A stretch of 64,000 nt of DNA. Source: Nitrobacter hamburgensis X14. GTDB taxonomy: Bacteria > Pseudomonadota > Alphaproteobacteria > Rhizobiales > Xanthobacteraceae. Below are positions 24,292 through 33,417 of this stretch, piece after piece. The notes beneath the pieces were generated by a model that was not told the origin of the DNA, searched no databases, and saw nothing but the letters and a program-made list of their open reading frames with translations. Made by a program: the position numbers and the translations under genes. Each line of letters starts with the position of its first letter. Positions within the stretch are counted from its first letter, which is position 1. The DNA lies in contig NC_007960.1 in the NCBI RefSeq assembly GCF_000013885.1, positions 124,001 to 188,000 of the forward strand, in the 5' to 3' direction.

Positions 24292-26496
24292 ATGGTTGAT
24301 TCATTTGATGACAAGGCATTGATTGAAGCGTTCAACGGGCCGTTTCGAGCGTACCGAGACGAGCCATGGGCAGTGGAATGGAGGCAGAAATACGTCGCCC
24401 ATGTCGAGCTAGTGAGGAATGCCGACAAGGAGCAATGGCTCGATCCCGCATTCCAGCGCAGGCTCTGGGATGAGAATCCGATCTCCAACATCGGGCCGGG
24501 CACTTCGGTCACGGTGGAAGGAGCATATTCCGACGTCGCGATCTCGCTTGAGCTTCTTCAGTTCCGGGACGCACCGATCGGCAGCGATCTCGCCGAGCGC
24601 GGGAAGAGGCTCCAGGACATGTTCGACCATGTCCTGGCCAAGGTTTATCCGGCTCACGCCAAGCGCCGGCCCAAGGCGCGCCTGGTCCGGCTGATGGCCG
24701 CGATGTTTCCGCGCGACATGACCTGTCTGATGGATGCGCCCAGAGTGTGGGCGACGCAGCGCCTGATCATGGCGCCCCGGCTCGTCGGAGGATTCATCGC
24801 GCAGCATCCGGCAGTCCGTCAGCGGATTCGTGACGCGATCGGGCCTGCATCTGACATCGCCGGCGAGGTCGACCAGTCGATCTTCGCGTGGTTTCTCTGG
24901 AACAGATATTTGAACCGTCCCGACGAAGGGGCGATCACGGTAGAGGCGGCGCAGCCGGAGGCAAGCGACATACCGCCCTTGTCGCTATTGCCGGTGAGCG
25001 CGCAACGGCGAAGCCTAGCCTGCATGAAGGGGGCGGTCGGCGTGTTCGTGGCCGTTGTCCGGGAAGCGGAGAACGGGATTGCACGGGACGACCTCGCCAG
25101 CGTGATTCTGTCGGAAGCGCCGCAGCTCAATACGAACAGTGCCGCCAACGTGATCTCGCAGGCCACGGGCGGACTGGGACTCATTCATCTCGTCGACGGG
25201 GCGTACCGGCCGACGCAGCGCGGCCTTGAACTGCTGTCCGCGAACGAACCGGCGGAAGTGCTGCGCGCGCCGCTGGTCGGTCGTGTCTTCGGCATGGGGC
25301 ATCTGCTGCTTCAGCTGTCGCGCCACCCCGAGGGGATGGGGGCGACTGATGCGGCCAAATGGCTGCAATCGCTGGTACCGACCTGGACCACGACGATGCC
25401 GGGGTCGCACATCATCGCGTGGGCCAGAGTAACCGGTCTCGTGAGAGCCGAAACTGTTCAGGGCATCAACCGTCTCTATCTGACGGATGACGGTCAGGAA
25501 TATGTATCCGCCCTGCCGCGGGATTTCGAGGAGCGCTGGCGGATCGACGTCGCGGCCGAGGCACTGGACGATGGAGCTCCCGAGATCATCGCGGAAGAGG
25601 CGAGCTCGGGGGCGTCCTATACGGTTGAGGCCATTATAGATGAAGGCTGCTTCCTGGAGCGCGCGACGCTCGAACAGGCGATCGACCTGCTGAAGACGAA
25701 GAAGAACCTGGTTCTGCAGGGGCCTCCGGGAACGGGCAAAACCTGGCTCGCCAAGCGCCTGGGATACGCACTGATCGGCGAGAAGGACCCTTCGCGACTG
25801 ATGGCGGTGCAGTTCCAGCCCTCGCTGTCCTACGAGGATTTCGTCCGCGGCTACCGCCCGAACGGAACCACCGGCCTGCAACTGGTCGATGGCGCCTTCT
25901 TGGAAGCGGTTGCAGTGGCGAAGGCAGAGCCCGCGAGGCCTTATGTTCTGGTGATCGAGGAGATCAATCGGGGTAACCCGGCGCAGATCTTCGGCGAGTT
26001 GCTCACGCTGCTGGAAGCGGACAAGCGCAGCGAGAGCGAGGCGCTCCGGCTGGCCTATCCGATCTCGCAGACAGAGCGGGTTCATGTGCCGCCGAATCTC
26101 TATGTCGTCGGGACGATGAATCTCGCCGACCGTTCGCTGGCGCTGGTCGATCTCGCGCTGCGGCGCCGCTTCGCATTCGTGAATCTCAATCCCAATTTCG
26201 GAGCTGCTTGGCAGCAATACTGCAAGGCGCGAGGCGCTCCGGATGAGCTGCTGCAGGCCATAGGGCAGGCCATCGTCGCGTTGAACGAGGTCATTGCGGC
26301 GGACCAGTCGCTCGGTGCTCAGTTCAGTGTCGGTCACAGCTTTCTCACGCCGGCTGAGAACATGGATGCCGCGCGATGGAAGACATGGATCGGTAATGTG
26401 ATCCTGACTGAGATCAAACCGCTGCTGCTGGAATATTGGTACGACGCGAGGGCGAAGGCGGAGGATCATGTCAAGACACTGCAGGCCTGCCTGTAG
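24292..26496 (+). CDS. mcrB: McrB-type AAA+ GTPase of a McrBC system
   Basis: 734 aa. The C-terminal third is the McrB motor: QGPPGTGKTWLA (about 475-486), EEINRGNPAQIFGELL (about 555-570, Walker B), and MNLADRSLALVD (about 608-619), the MNxxD GTP-binding signature. The N-terminal 450 residues replace the methylcytosine-recognition domain of E. coli McrB and include winged-helix-like repeats (GLIHLVDGAYRPTQRGLELL, then LTDDGQEYVSALP), so the modification recognised may differ. Together with McrC it should cleave modified foreign DNA. It is separated from the previous operon by 84 bp and followed 12 bp later by mcrC. Confidence 0.92.
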   Translation: MVDSFDDKALIEAFNGPFRAYRDEPWAVEWRQKYVAHVELVRNADKEQWLDPAFQRRLWDENPISNIGPGTSVTVEGAYSDVAISLELLQFRDAPIGSDLAERGKRLQDMFDHVLAKVYPAHAKRRPKARLVRLMAAMFPRDMTCLMDAPRVWATQRLIMAPRLVGGFIAQHPAVRQRIRDAIGPASDIAGEVDQSIFAWFLWNRYLNRPDEGAITVEAAQPEASDIPPLSLLPVSAQRRSLACMKGAVGVFVAVVREAENGIARDDLASVILSEAPQLNTNSAANVISQATGGLGLIHLVDGAYRPTQRGLELLSANEPAEVLRAPLVGRVFGMGHLLLQLSRHPEGMGATDAAKWLQSLVPTWTTTMPGSHIIAWARVTGLVRAETVQGINRLYLTDDGQEYVSALPRDFEERWRIDVAAEALDDGAPEIIAEEASSGASYTVEAIIDEGCFLERATLEQAIDLLKTKKNLVLQGPPGTGKTWLAKRLGYALIGEKDPSRLMAVQFQPSLSYEDFVRGYRPNGTTGLQLVDGAFLEAVAVAKAEPARPYVLVIEEINRGNPAQIFGELLTLLEADKRSESEALRLAYPISQTERVHVPPNLYVVGTMNLADRSLALVDLALRRRFAFVNLNPNFGAAWQQYCKARGAPDELLQAIGQAIVALNEVIAADQSLGAQFSVGHSFLTPAENMDAARWKTWIGNVILTEIKPLLLEYWYDARAKAEDHVKTLQACL

Positions 26497-26508
26497 GGAG
26501 GGGTGCAG

Positions 26509-27594
26509 ATGTCCGATCAGGTCTGGCGCAGCCAAACAGGCATTCCGATCCGGAACCTCTGGCTGTTGCTCGTCTATGCGTCCGGTCTCGCCGAGTTCGA
26601 GAGCCAGTGCGGCGCAGGCACGGATGATGATATCGAGCTGGCCGATATTCTCGGCCGCCTGCTGGTCAGGCTGGCCAAGCGGCGGCTGAGGACCAATCTG
26701 TCGCGTGGCTATCAGCGCAGGCAAGCCGTCATTCCGCGGGTCAGGGGGCGCGTGGACTGGTTGCAGACGCTGTCCCGCCAGCATCTGCAGCGCGGGCGCC
26801 TCGCATGCCGGTTCGAGGAACTGTCGTTCGATACGCCGCGAAACCGGCTGGTGCGCTGCGCTTTGATTGCGATCGCCGGACGGGTGCGGGATCATGCCGT
26901 CGCCGCCGATTGCCGCCGGCTCGGTGACGATCTCGGGCGGCTGGGCATTGCGGCGTCACGGCCGACCCAGCAGGAGATGTCCGCAGACACGATCGGAAGC
27001 CATCAATCCGAAGACCGCTTCATGATCAGCGCGGCCAGGCTCGTGTTCGAAATGCTGCTGCCGAACGAAACGCCTGGTGACATGAAACTGTCGCGGCTCA
27101 AGCGGGACGAGATCACCCTGCGAAAGATCTTCGAGAAGGCGGTCACGGGGTTCTATCGGCATCACTTGCGTGCCGCCGATGGCTGGTCCGTGCGGGAGCA
27201 GAATTATCAGAGCTGGCAGCTGGAGCCGGGCCGATCCGGCGATGTGGGTCTGTTGCCGGGAATGAAGCCTGACATCATCCTGGACAGAAAGCAGGACCGC
27301 AGAATCGTCATCGATACCAAGTTCACCAGCATTCTCGCGAAAGGCATCGCCGACAGGGACAAGCTCAAGAGCGCCAACATCTATCAGATCTACGCCTATC
27401 TTCACTCCCAGCGGGGCCGCGGACGCCTGTGCGACAGGGCGGAAGGCGTGCTGCTCTATCCCGCGCTCGACCATGATGTGGATGAGACATTCACCATCCA
27501 GGGCCATGATATCAGGTTCGTCACAGTCGATTTGGCTCTCAAGCCTTCCGAGATCTTGGATCGGCTCCACTCGATCGCTCAGGATGGTGACTGA
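26509..27594 (+). CDS. mcrC: McrC endonuclease subunit
   Basis: 361 aa. IPIRNLWLLLVYAS near the N-terminus and the nuclease core MKPDIILDRKQDRRIVIDTKF (Asp about 254, Asp-Thr-Lys about 269-271, a PD-(D/E)XK motif) are typical of McrC. The ATG at 26509 has GGGAGGG 7 bp upstream; GTG 26503 is an alternative adding two residues. It directly follows mcrB and is the cutting partner. Confidence 0.9.
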   Translation: MSDQVWRSQTGIPIRNLWLLLVYASGLAEFESQCGAGTDDDIELADILGRLLVRLAKRRLRTNLSRGYQRRQAVIPRVRGRVDWLQTLSRQHLQRGRLACRFEELSFDTPRNRLVRCALIAIAGRVRDHAVAADCRRLGDDLGRLGIAASRPTQQEMSADTIGSHQSEDRFMISAARLVFEMLLPNETPGDMKLSRLKRDEITLRKIFEKAVTGFYRHHLRAADGWSVREQNYQSWQLEPGRSGDVGLLPGMKPDIILDRKQDRRIVIDTKFTSILAKGIADRDKLKSANIYQIYAYLHSQRGRGRLCDRAEGVLLYPALDHDVDETFTIQGHDIRFVTVDLALKPSEILDRLHSIAQDGD

Positions 27595-27763
27595 GGGGCG
27601 TCAGAATCTGGCTCATCGAGATCGCATCCCGACGCAGCGGAATCCAGCGTGTCCGGCATAGTCGGTTTTAGTATGCACCGACGTGCCGCAAACTGTTTGT
27701 GGAATCGCAAGACGGTCTGCTGACAGGATACCCGTCCGGCGTGTAGTGTTTGATGGGGGCGAC

Positions 27764-28447
27764 ATGGCAACGGACGAAGAAAAAGAGCACGTCTTCCAGG
27801 CGATCGAGCAGGCCGTTGACACCATCGTTTCGGAGGTCGTGGAGGGGCATTATGAGGCGCTCACTCAGGAGCCGCAGCTCACCTCGAAGATCGCGGGTGC
27901 GATCGAGCACACGATCAAAATGATGGATGTCGGAGACCTGAACGTCCAAGTAGAGGTGCGGGACTTCCCGGCTCAAGGCCGCGGAGCGCTCGAAGGGAAG
28001 GTGGGTGCCGATGTGTATATTTCGGTGGCTGTTATCCCGGAAGATCGGAAGGACGTAAGCAAGGGGATGCTCGCCCAGGCCAAGTGGGACCACTCTGCAA
28101 AGGACCCAAAGCTGCCGGAGCAGATCGGCAAGATGACGGAGCGCTCCAAGTCCTCATCGTACGTGTGGGTTTACGGTCCGAACGGCGTTACCTGCTATCC
28201 TGCCGGCGACTATCTCAATCCGCACCCGAAAGGAAGCGGCGGCCAGTCGGTAGGCTCATTAATTGCCAATGGCTTGCGATGCGAAGAGGGCGACCGGAGC
28301 ATTGGTCGAGACCTCACTAAGCCGCTGATCACGTCCCTGAATGAGATCATGGAGGAGCTTGGTGTTCAGACGGCGGTTTCCTTCACAATCCGAGAGGGCA
28401 GCCGTAGGCGCCGCTTCTATCGAAGAAGGCGTGGGAAGCGGGCATAA
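27764..28447 (+). CDS. Unassigned protein, candidate PD-(D/E)XK nuclease
   Basis: 227 aa. LEGKVGADVYISV (residues 77-89) and GMLAQAKWDH (101-110) resemble the core of restriction-like nucleases: Asp83, then Gln105-Ala-Lys107 in the QxK form, with a candidate first-helix Glu before it. EQIGKMTERSKSSSYVWVYG further supports a nuclease fold of the Mrr/Cap4 kind. The C-terminus is an arginine-rich tail (GSRRRRFYRRRRGKRA). No signal peptide. It sits alone between mcrC and the tRNA fragment, at the edge of the defence island. The start at 27764 is the first Met of the conserved-looking part; a GGGGG stretch lies just upstream. Confidence 0.6.
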   Translation: MATDEEKEHVFQAIEQAVDTIVSEVVEGHYEALTQEPQLTSKIAGAIEHTIKMMDVGDLNVQVEVRDFPAQGRGALEGKVGADVYISVAVIPEDRKDVSKGMLAQAKWDHSAKDPKLPEQIGKMTERSKSSSYVWVYGPNGVTCYPAGDYLNPHPKGSGGQSVGSLIANGLRCEEGDRSIGRDLTKPLITSLNEIMEELGVQTAVSFTIREGSRRRRFYRRRRGKRA

Positions 28448-28652
28448 TAAAATGGGCACCACCGTTGAAGCGCGGGGTAATTCGCTTTTTGCTACTCGCA
28501 GAGACCCGGCATGGGGCCCCAAACTAGGTGGGGTACTTTGCCATAAAAATTTCGAAGACGGTGGAGGGTGCGAGATGGCAGCCAGCGCTTACCTATTGCT
28601 TACCCGAGTGTTTTGCCGTCAAAGCGATATTTCTAAAAACCCCTAGAAATAC

Positions 28653-28700
28653 TGGCGCACCCGACACGATTCGAACGTGTGACCTTTGCCTTCGGAGGGA
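28653..28700 (-). tRNA. 3' fragment of a tRNA-Arg(CCG) gene (attachment-site-like)
   Basis: On the minus strand the 48 bp read CCCTCCGAAGGCAAAG (anticodon loop with CCG), then the T-arm ACACGTTCGAATCGTGT, the acceptor strand and CCA. The 5' half of the tRNA (acceptor strand, D-arm) is absent; 8 bp further on is the stop of the DUF1612 gene. Such 3' tRNA ends are the usual identity segment of tyrosine-recombinase integration. Confidence 0.8.
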
Positions 28701-28708
28701 CGAGTTCT

Positions 28709-29845
28709 TCAAAGGATTCCCCAGGCCCGATATCGCCCTCTCCCGGTGGCCTCGCGCAAACCAAGCTCGGCCACAAGGTCCTGCGCGGCGCGCGGCGTGA
28801 TCTTCAGCTCCGCCGCGATCATGCCGGCCGAGACGATCGGCCGGGTGAGCACATACTCTAGGAGCGCGGGCAACCGGGAGGTTGAGCGACGGCCATCAAG
28901 CTTGCGGGTCAGGAGAGTGCGGGCCATCAGCCAGCGGTCGTGCTCTTTGAGCCCGGCCGCGGCGGCGGCCGCGATCGCCTCGAGCCCGACGGCAAGGCGC
29001 CCGGCGCTGTCGCGCGGTCGTCGCCGCTCGCGCGGAATGGCTTTGAGTCCGTCATGGAGGCAGGCCAGGTGCGAGCGCGTCTTGCCGCGCTGGCGCAGCA
29101 CGCTAGCTGCGAGCAGACGTCCGATCCAAGGGGTGTGCTGCAGCGGCTCGATCGCGCTCCAGGCGTCGGCGGCGATCGCCGCCGCCAGCGTCGGCGGCAG
29201 CGTGCGGGTCTGGTCGATGACGGCGCGCCAGGCATCGAGGCGTTCCTCTTCGTCCCAGTCGAGGTCGTAGACCAGCGGGTGCCGCTCGGGCGGACGTCTG
29301 GCCTGCGTCGCGATGTCGCCCGCAAGCGTTCGGTCGGCCTGCGCGATCGCGGCGTCGACGGCTGCGAAGACGTCGGCCAGTTGGTCGTCGGGTGGCGTCA
29401 GGCGAAGCGGTTCAGCTGTCTCCGCCGCGCCATCCCCGTCCATGTCGAGCGCGTCGTCCCCTTCCTCTTCCCCGTCGCCACTCCCGTCTTCCCGGTCGCA
29501 CTGCCCTCCCCTGCCGAGCAGTCCCGCCAAGCCGGCGGCCGACAGCGCCCAATCCGGCTTCGCCTCGGCGATGCGCCGTCGCGTGCGCAGCACGGCGTGG
29601 GCGCGGGTGAGCTCAAAGGTCGGGGCGCGGACGTCCATGCCGGCGTCGTGGAGCACGAAATCGTCGAGGTGGACCAGCGCGCCCTCCAGCCACAGGCAGG
29701 CCGCGGCGTCGGTAAAATGAGTGCGGGCGATCCATCCTTCTCGGATCGGGCTCTTGGCGAGGCGCTCGTCGAGGCGCGCCAAAGAATCCTCGGCGGCGGC
29801 GAGCGGTGTCGCTTTCCCTTGCCGATTGCAACTGTGGATCGTCAT
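28709..29845 (-). CDS. RHE_PE00001-family protein (DUF1612 plus HTH)
   Basis: 378 aa. KSPIREGWIARTHFTDAAAC, then WLEGALVHLDDFVLHDAGMD and AHAVLRTRRRIAEAKPDWAL are characteristic of the DUF1612 family annotated in rhizobial plasmids as RHE_PE00001. The C-terminal 60 residues (ARPIVSAGMIAAELKITPRAAQDLVAELGL-like) form a winged helix. Positions about 120-160 are acidic low-complexity. The start follows AAGGA; the frame continues upstream through the transposase start but is not coding there. Function unknown; such genes recur beside ScpB, DUF1403 and recombinase genes. Confidence 0.85.
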   Translation of the reverse strand: MTIHSCNRQGKATPLAAAEDSLARLDERLAKSPIREGWIARTHFTDAAACLWLEGALVHLDDFVLHDAGMDVRAPTFELTRAHAVLRTRRRIAEAKPDWALSAAGLAGLLGRGGQCDREDGSGDGEEEGDDALDMDGDGAAETAEPLRLTPPDDQLADVFAAVDAAIAQADRTLAGDIATQARRPPERHPLVYDLDWDEEERLDAWRAVIDQTRTLPPTLAAAIAADAWSAIEPLQHTPWIGRLLAASVLRQRGKTRSHLACLHDGLKAIPRERRRPRDSAGRLAVGLEAIAAAAAAGLKEHDRWLMARTLLTRKLDGRRSTSRLPALLEYVLTRPIVSAGMIAAELKITPRAAQDLVAELGLREATGRGRYRAWGIL

Positions 29846-29923
29846 GTCCTTGCCGAGGTTTAGCCTGATTTCGGGGCTCGGATTTGTCCTTGCGATTTCG
29901 ACCTGTCGCGTGAGGGATTTCAC

Positions 29924-31606
29924 ATGGCGGCATCGGGTTCTGGCTGCGGCTCCCGCAGCGTGGCGATTGCGCGAGATGATGCCTGGGCGCAAGCGAAGCG
30001 CCAAGTGCGCGAACTCGATCGGATCCTTGATGGGCAAGGTCCGCGGCAGGTGTCGATCGCGCGGGCGGCGGCTGAGCTCGGACTCACGACCCGGCATATC
30101 TACAATCTGCTCAAGCGCTATGCGCCGGATCGGCGGATCACAGTGTTGCTGCCGCGGCGGGACAGGCCGCGAGCCACGCGGCTGACGGCACCCGTCGAGG
30201 CGGTCATCGCAGAGGTTCTGCGCGAGCAGTGGCTGGTCAAGGAGGGGCCGGAATTGCGTCCCTGCGTCGGCGAGATCCGGGCGCGGTGCTGTGAGGCCGG
30301 CGAGCGCCCGCCCTCTTATCGCGCGGTTCAGCGGCGCATTCCGATGCTGTTCGAAGATCTCGCGATCGCCAAGGGCCGCTCCGCCAACCCCAGCCATGCG
30401 CGGCGATTGAAGGCGCGACCCGGCTATATTTCGGCGAGGGGTCTGCTCGATGTTGGCCAGATCGACCACACGCCGGCCGACATCCAGTTCGTCGAGGTGA
30501 TCGACGGTGTCGGCGTCGTGGTCGGACGGCCCTATCTCACTGTCGTAATCGATGTCTTCTCGCGTGCCATTCTCGGGTTCTGCCTGACCCTGGAAAAGCC
30601 GAGTTCACTCTCGGTGGCGCTTTGCCTGCAACAGGCGCTGACGCCGAAGGCCCCATGGCTCGCGGCGCATGGTCTTGGCGAACACGACTGGCCGATGTCC
30701 GGCCGGCCACGCGTTCTGGTGGTCGATCGCGCCAAGGAGTTCAAGGGCCATGCTTTTGCCCGCGGCTGCGACGATTTCGGGATCACGATCCGCCCGCGGC
30801 ACAAGGGGAACGTTCATCAGGGCGGCGTGATCGAGCGGCTGCTCGGCGCGCTCAATACGGTGCTGCGGACGCTGCCGGGCCAGACCGGCCGCTCGGTCAC
30901 GGAGCGCGACCACTATCCCTCGGAGGCCCGCGCCCGGCTCAGCTTCGCCGATCTCGAACGCTGCGTCGCGCTCGCAGTGCTCGAGCACAACGCCAAACCG
31001 AACGAGAAGACCTTGGACATTCCCGATCAGGTCTGGCGCGCCCATGCCGCTGGCTTGCCGCCGCATCAAGACGACCCCGACCAGGTGCTGATCGCCTTTC
31101 TTCCCGGCGGCGATCGGCGGCTCACGCCTCAAGGCGTCAGCGTGAATGCGATCGACTATTATGCCCCATGGCTGGGCGAACTCGTGCCGCGGCGCGACCG
31201 GGTCGGCAAACTCGCGATGCGCACCGATCCGCGCGATCTGAGCCATATCTATCTGCGCCATCCCGACACCGGAGCCTTCCTGGCCGTTGAGCGGCGCGAT
31301 GGCCGTACAGACGCAGTTACGCTGTGGGAGCATGAGCACGCTCGCGCGATCAGGCGCGCGCTCGGCGGTGGACCTGAATCCCGGATCGCGCTCCGGCGCG
31401 CGCTCCGGGCGATCGCGGATGGCGCGATGCGCCCGGCCGTCGAACCTGACACGCCAAAACCGGGCAAGCACGCGAGACGACAGGCGGCGCGGACGGCGCT
31501 TGCGCATGCCGCACCGAAACCGCATCAGGCGCTGGCCTCACAACCGGCGCGTTTTCCTGACCACCCCGTGCGTGCGCGAAATCCACTGCCGGTCGAGGAC
31601 TGGTGA
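29924..31606 (+). CDS. tniA: Mu-type DDE transposase (TniA/TnsB-like)
   Basis: 560 aa. N-terminal helix-turn-helix (SIARAAAELGLTTRHIYNLLKRYA, about 46-69), then an integrase core: Asp in VGQIDHTPADI (about 181), Asp in LVVDRAKEFKGHAF (about 267), Glu in GGVIERLLGALN (about 304), and a Mu C-terminal beta-barrel. Catalyses cut/strand transfer at transposon ends. It is followed 3 bp later by tniB and then tniQ, the arrangement of Tn5053/Tn402-like elements. No tniR resolvase was found; terminal inverted repeats were not identified. Confidence 0.9.
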   Translation: MAASGSGCGSRSVAIARDDAWAQAKRQVRELDRILDGQGPRQVSIARAAAELGLTTRHIYNLLKRYAPDRRITVLLPRRDRPRATRLTAPVEAVIAEVLREQWLVKEGPELRPCVGEIRARCCEAGERPPSYRAVQRRIPMLFEDLAIAKGRSANPSHARRLKARPGYISARGLLDVGQIDHTPADIQFVEVIDGVGVVVGRPYLTVVIDVFSRAILGFCLTLEKPSSLSVALCLQQALTPKAPWLAAHGLGEHDWPMSGRPRVLVVDRAKEFKGHAFARGCDDFGITIRPRHKGNVHQGGVIERLLGALNTVLRTLPGQTGRSVTERDHYPSEARARLSFADLERCVALAVLEHNAKPNEKTLDIPDQVWRAHAAGLPPHQDDPDQVLIAFLPGGDRRLTPQGVSVNAIDYYAPWLGELVPRRDRVGKLAMRTDPRDLSHIYLRHPDTGAFLAVERRDGRTDAVTLWEHEHARAIRRALGGGPESRIALRRALRAIADGAMRPAVEPDTPKPGKHARRQAARTALAHAAPKPHQALASQPARFPDHPVRARNPLPVEDW

Positions 31607-31609
31607 GCC

Positions 31610-32500
31610 ATGGGCGAGCATTTGACCGAGAGCTTGCGACCCTGGCTTCAAAAACCCGCCTCCGAGCGCATCGCCCATCTGCAGGCCCCACGCTGGATCG
31701 GCACGCAAGCGGCGCGGGACGCAATCGACCTGCTGCAGGCAGGCCTCGATCGTGCGCCAGCATTGCGCACGCGCGGGGTGATGCTGATCGGGCCCTACGC
31801 CAACGGCAAGAGCATGATCGCCGAACGCTTCGCGATCATGGATCGCCGCCGCGCGGATGCCGCGCGAAACCCGCGACGCGTCGTGCTGGTCCAGACGCGC
31901 GAGGGCTCTGGCCTGGTCAATTTCTACGCGGGCATCCTGGCCGCGCTGGAAGCGCCGCAGATCAAGGCGCGCGACACCTCGGCAAAAGCCGATCAGCTCG
32001 ACCGTCTGCTTCGACAGTTGAAGCCCCGCGTGATGATCTTTGACGAATTCCACAATTGCCTGAGGGGCCGCCGCCGCGACATCGAGGCGATTTTCGCGGT
32101 GCTGCGGCGGTTCGGGCGGGACTATGATCTCTCGCCAGCGCTGGTCGGCGAGTTGTCGATCTTTGACCACGTCATGCTGACGGCCGAGATGGCGAGCCGG
32201 TTCCAGCTCGCGCCGGTGCCGCGCTGGAGTTATGACGAGGCCTATCTCTCGCTGCTCGACAGTCTCGAGGCGGCGCTGCCGCTGGCGCAGGCCTCCGGGC
32301 TTTCCGACGCGCCGACCGCAAAGCTGATCTTCGAGCTCTCGGATGGTCTGATCGGCGAGACCGTGGCGATCGTCACGACGGCGGCGATCGCCGCGGTGCG
32401 ATCCGGGGCCGAGCGTATCAGTCGCGAATGCCTGCGTGATCTCGGCTACATCCCGCTGTCGCGACGGCGCCAGTCATTGGCCCGCGAGGTGCTGGCATGA
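31610..32500 (+). CDS. tniB: TniB-like AAA transposition ATPase
   Basis: 296 aa. MLIGPYANGKSM (about 58-69) is a Walker A loop with Ala-Asn before GKS, and VMIFDEFHNC (about 142-151) the Walker B. This is the target-selection/activator ATPase of TniABQ systems. TGA and the next ATG overlap by 4 bp with tniQ. Confidence 0.9.
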   Translation: MGEHLTESLRPWLQKPASERIAHLQAPRWIGTQAARDAIDLLQAGLDRAPALRTRGVMLIGPYANGKSMIAERFAIMDRRRADAARNPRRVVLVQTREGSGLVNFYAGILAALEAPQIKARDTSAKADQLDRLLRQLKPRVMIFDEFHNCLRGRRRDIEAIFAVLRRFGRDYDLSPALVGELSIFDHVMLTAEMASRFQLAPVPRWSYDEAYLSLLDSLEAALPLAQASGLSDAPTAKLIFELSDGLIGETVAIVTTAAIAAVRSGAERISRECLRDLGYIPLSRRRQSLAREVLA

Positions 32501-33417
32501 GACCGGCTGCCGTCGAGATCGAGATCACGCTGCAGCCGCGCTATCGGTCACCGTCATCGCGACGTTGGCCCGTGATGGTCGCGCCGCGCCCCGACGAATG
32601 GCTGCCGGGCTGGCTGATCCGGTTTGGCGCGGCCAACGGCGTCCCGGCGCACGCACTTGGAGCGCTGCTGGGGCTGGAAAGCGGCAACTGGGCGCGGAAC
32701 ATCGAATGCGGGATGTCGCCGGCGATCGCCTGCGACCTCGAGACGGCAAGCGGGCTGTCGGCCGCCATGTTGCCGACGCTTGTCCTTCCGAGGACAGACC
32801 ACATCCTGATGCTCGCGCCGCGCGTGAACGTCTCATCGTCAGCCGTGGGCCGGCGCCAGGCGACGTGGCTGCAGCTTTGCCCGCGATGCCTCGAAGAGGA
32901 CGAGGCGCCCTATCTTCGCAGCCACTGGCGGCTCGCGACCAGGCTGATCTGCCAACATCATGGCCGGCAGCTGATCGACCGTTGCCCAGCCTGCCGCCAG
33001 GGTTTTGCGGTCTGCGAAGCAGCCTCGCTGAGCCCGTTCATCACCTGCACGACCTGCGGCCAGGATCTGCGCGCGGCGGCTGGCCCTCAGCTGGGCACGT
33101 CGACCTTGCGCATCGCGCTGGCGCTCGAGCGCGCCAGCCGGATCGCAGGCTTCCACCATCGGTCCAAAATCCTGGCGCTGCCGCTGGAGCTCGATCCGCC
33201 CCTCTCCCGGCCGTTGACGCAGCTTTCAGGGATGGTGCGAGCCCGCTGCTTGAGCTTTGCCAGGCCGCGCATTTTGGCGCTGGCCAAGACGCCTTCGCCA
33301 CTGCCGCCCGTTTCGCCGCGAACGACTATGCATGACCTGCTGACAGCCTATGCGGCGGTCGCGATCCGGCCCCATGCTCAGTCGGCGGGCAAGCGATCGG
33401 GCGCGCCGAAAACCTGA
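32497..33417 (+). CDS. tniQ: TniQ-family zinc-ribbon transposition protein
   Basis: 306 aa. PDEWLPGWLIRFGAANGV at residues 31-48 and a set of paired cysteines (CPRC, CQHH, CPAC, CTTCG) in the middle are the TniQ zinc-binding pattern. TniQ proteins link target recognition to the TniB ATPase. The 3' end overlaps the convergent scpB gene by 40 bp. Confidence 0.88.
   Translation: MRPAAVEIEITLQPRYRSPSSRRWPVMVAPRPDEWLPGWLIRFGAANGVPAHALGALLGLESGNWARNIECGMSPAIACDLETASGLSAAMLPTLVLPRTDHILMLAPRVNVSSSAVGRRQATWLQLCPRCLEEDEAPYLRSHWRLATRLICQHHGRQLIDRCPACRQGFAVCEAASLSPFITCTTCGQDLRAAAGPQLGTSTLRIALALERASRIAGFHHRSKILALPLELDPPLSRPLTQLSGMVRARCLSFARPRILALAKTPSPLPPVSPRTTMHDLLTAYAAVAIRPHAQSAGKRSGAPKT

Noticed and set aside
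25015..26895. 626-codon open frame on the minus strand
   Set aside because: It lies entirely antisense to mcrB and mcrC, has no recognisable domain and reflects high GC codon use of the real genes.
28653..28700. Functional tRNA gene
   Set aside because: Only the 3' half is present; the D-arm and 5' acceptor strand are missing.
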